Source of the DNA: Achatina immaculata
Taxonomy: Eukaryota; Mollusca; Gastropoda; Stylommatophora; Achatinidae
Length of the DNA: 64,000 bases
Reading direction: 5' to 3'
Assembly: GCA_009760885.1 (NCBI GenBank)
Contig: CM019691.1
Span: forward strand, 31,992,814-32,056,813
Every line of letters begins with the position of its first letter. The stretch's first letter is position 1. Of this stretch, positions 63,619 to 64,000 are shown one piece after another. Position numbers and translations under genes: made by a program. The notes below the pieces were generated by a model, which was not told the DNA's origin, did no database searches, and saw nothing but the letters and a program-made list of their open reading frames with translations.

Positions 63619-64000
63619 TTTGCAACACAGTGCATTACTATGGCGTAGATTGTTGTGTCGGTGCTGATGCCTGTGTTTACATTTGGAATTTTATCGCAAT
63701 TTATCAACATTGCAGCATTATTTGCATCTAAAATTATTCATAAGGTGACATGTGTGGACTTTAATAACTTTTGAACACAGACCGGTGTCAGAAAATCAGC
63801 AAAAATGCCTTGATTTCCGGGTTATTGCAGTCAATCAGACTTGACACATTGGCCCGAAGCGTAAGCCACCTTCGTGCTGTTAACAGAAAGTGCAGATCGT
63901 ATTGTGCTGTTTATATTTCATCATTGTGGATATACAAATATAACAAACAGCTGATGTGTATATATAGATTTAAAATCCTGATAAATGATTTGGATAAACA
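63619..64000 (-). promoter_or_regulatory. Candidate DAP3 5' UTR and promoter region
   Basis: The repeat-free stretch upstream of the proposed DAP3 ATG. No TATA box or initiator can be assigned with confidence. Depends entirely on exon 1 being right. Confidence 0.25.

Overview
This window looks like nuclear DNA of an AT-rich, repeat-dense lophotrochozoan animal, most likely a mollusc. The evidence is spliced metazoan genes with GT-AG introns, several RTE-like, RNase-H-type and R2/NeSL-like LINEs, Penelope-like elements, tRNA-derived SINEs, mariner, Tigger and hAT relics, and many minisatellites. Species cannot be named from sequence alone. No bacterial operon, CRISPR array or rRNA gene is present.

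Two host genes are supported. (1) Left edge, + strand: the last two exons of a METTL24-like methyltransferase gene (72-246 and 4025-4333), followed by a poly(A) signal at 4768. (2) From about 20.0 kb rightwards, - strand: a DAP3 / mitochondrial ribosomal protein S29 gene, assembled here exon by exon. It runs from a candidate first exon at 63579-63618 to the stop codon at 20025. Its thirteen exons have compatible splice phases and add up to about 401 codons, close to the family's usual length of about 400. One exon (39494-39601) is one base short for its frame, which is either an assembly error or a real lesion. Introns hold nearly all of the rest; the first would be about 21 kb.

Layout: 0-5 kb METTL24 3' end, whose intron contains a fold-back element, an RTE relic, a mariner relic and a Penelope-like 3' end. 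5-20 kb is intergenic: a SINE split by a minisatellite-bearing element, LINE-A and LINE-B copies (one inserted in another) and a 72-bp minisatellite. 20-42 kb is DAP3 exons 2-13 with introns holding LINE-B, a complete Tigger element carrying a nested LINE, Penelope fragments, SINEs and a TTAA-flanked MITE. 42-63.6 kb is the presumed first intron, a dense graveyard: a LINE-A inserted in another LINE-A, a U2-snRNA-like retrocopy inside a SINE, a MITE and a mariner both inside one LINE-A, and a nearly intact R2/NeSL-like LINE at 59.6-62.7 kb.

For convenience I name the recurrent families. LINE-A is RTE-like with an (ATGA)n 3' tail. LINE-B is RTE-like with an (ATAAG)n tail. LINE-C is RTE-like with a (GA)n tail. 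LINE-D is a LINE 3' end with a (GAA)n tail and a Cys/His knuckle. Family X is a fourth, very decayed RTE-like family. All boundaries and identities come from reading the sequence and from internal copy-to-copy comparison; no database search was run.
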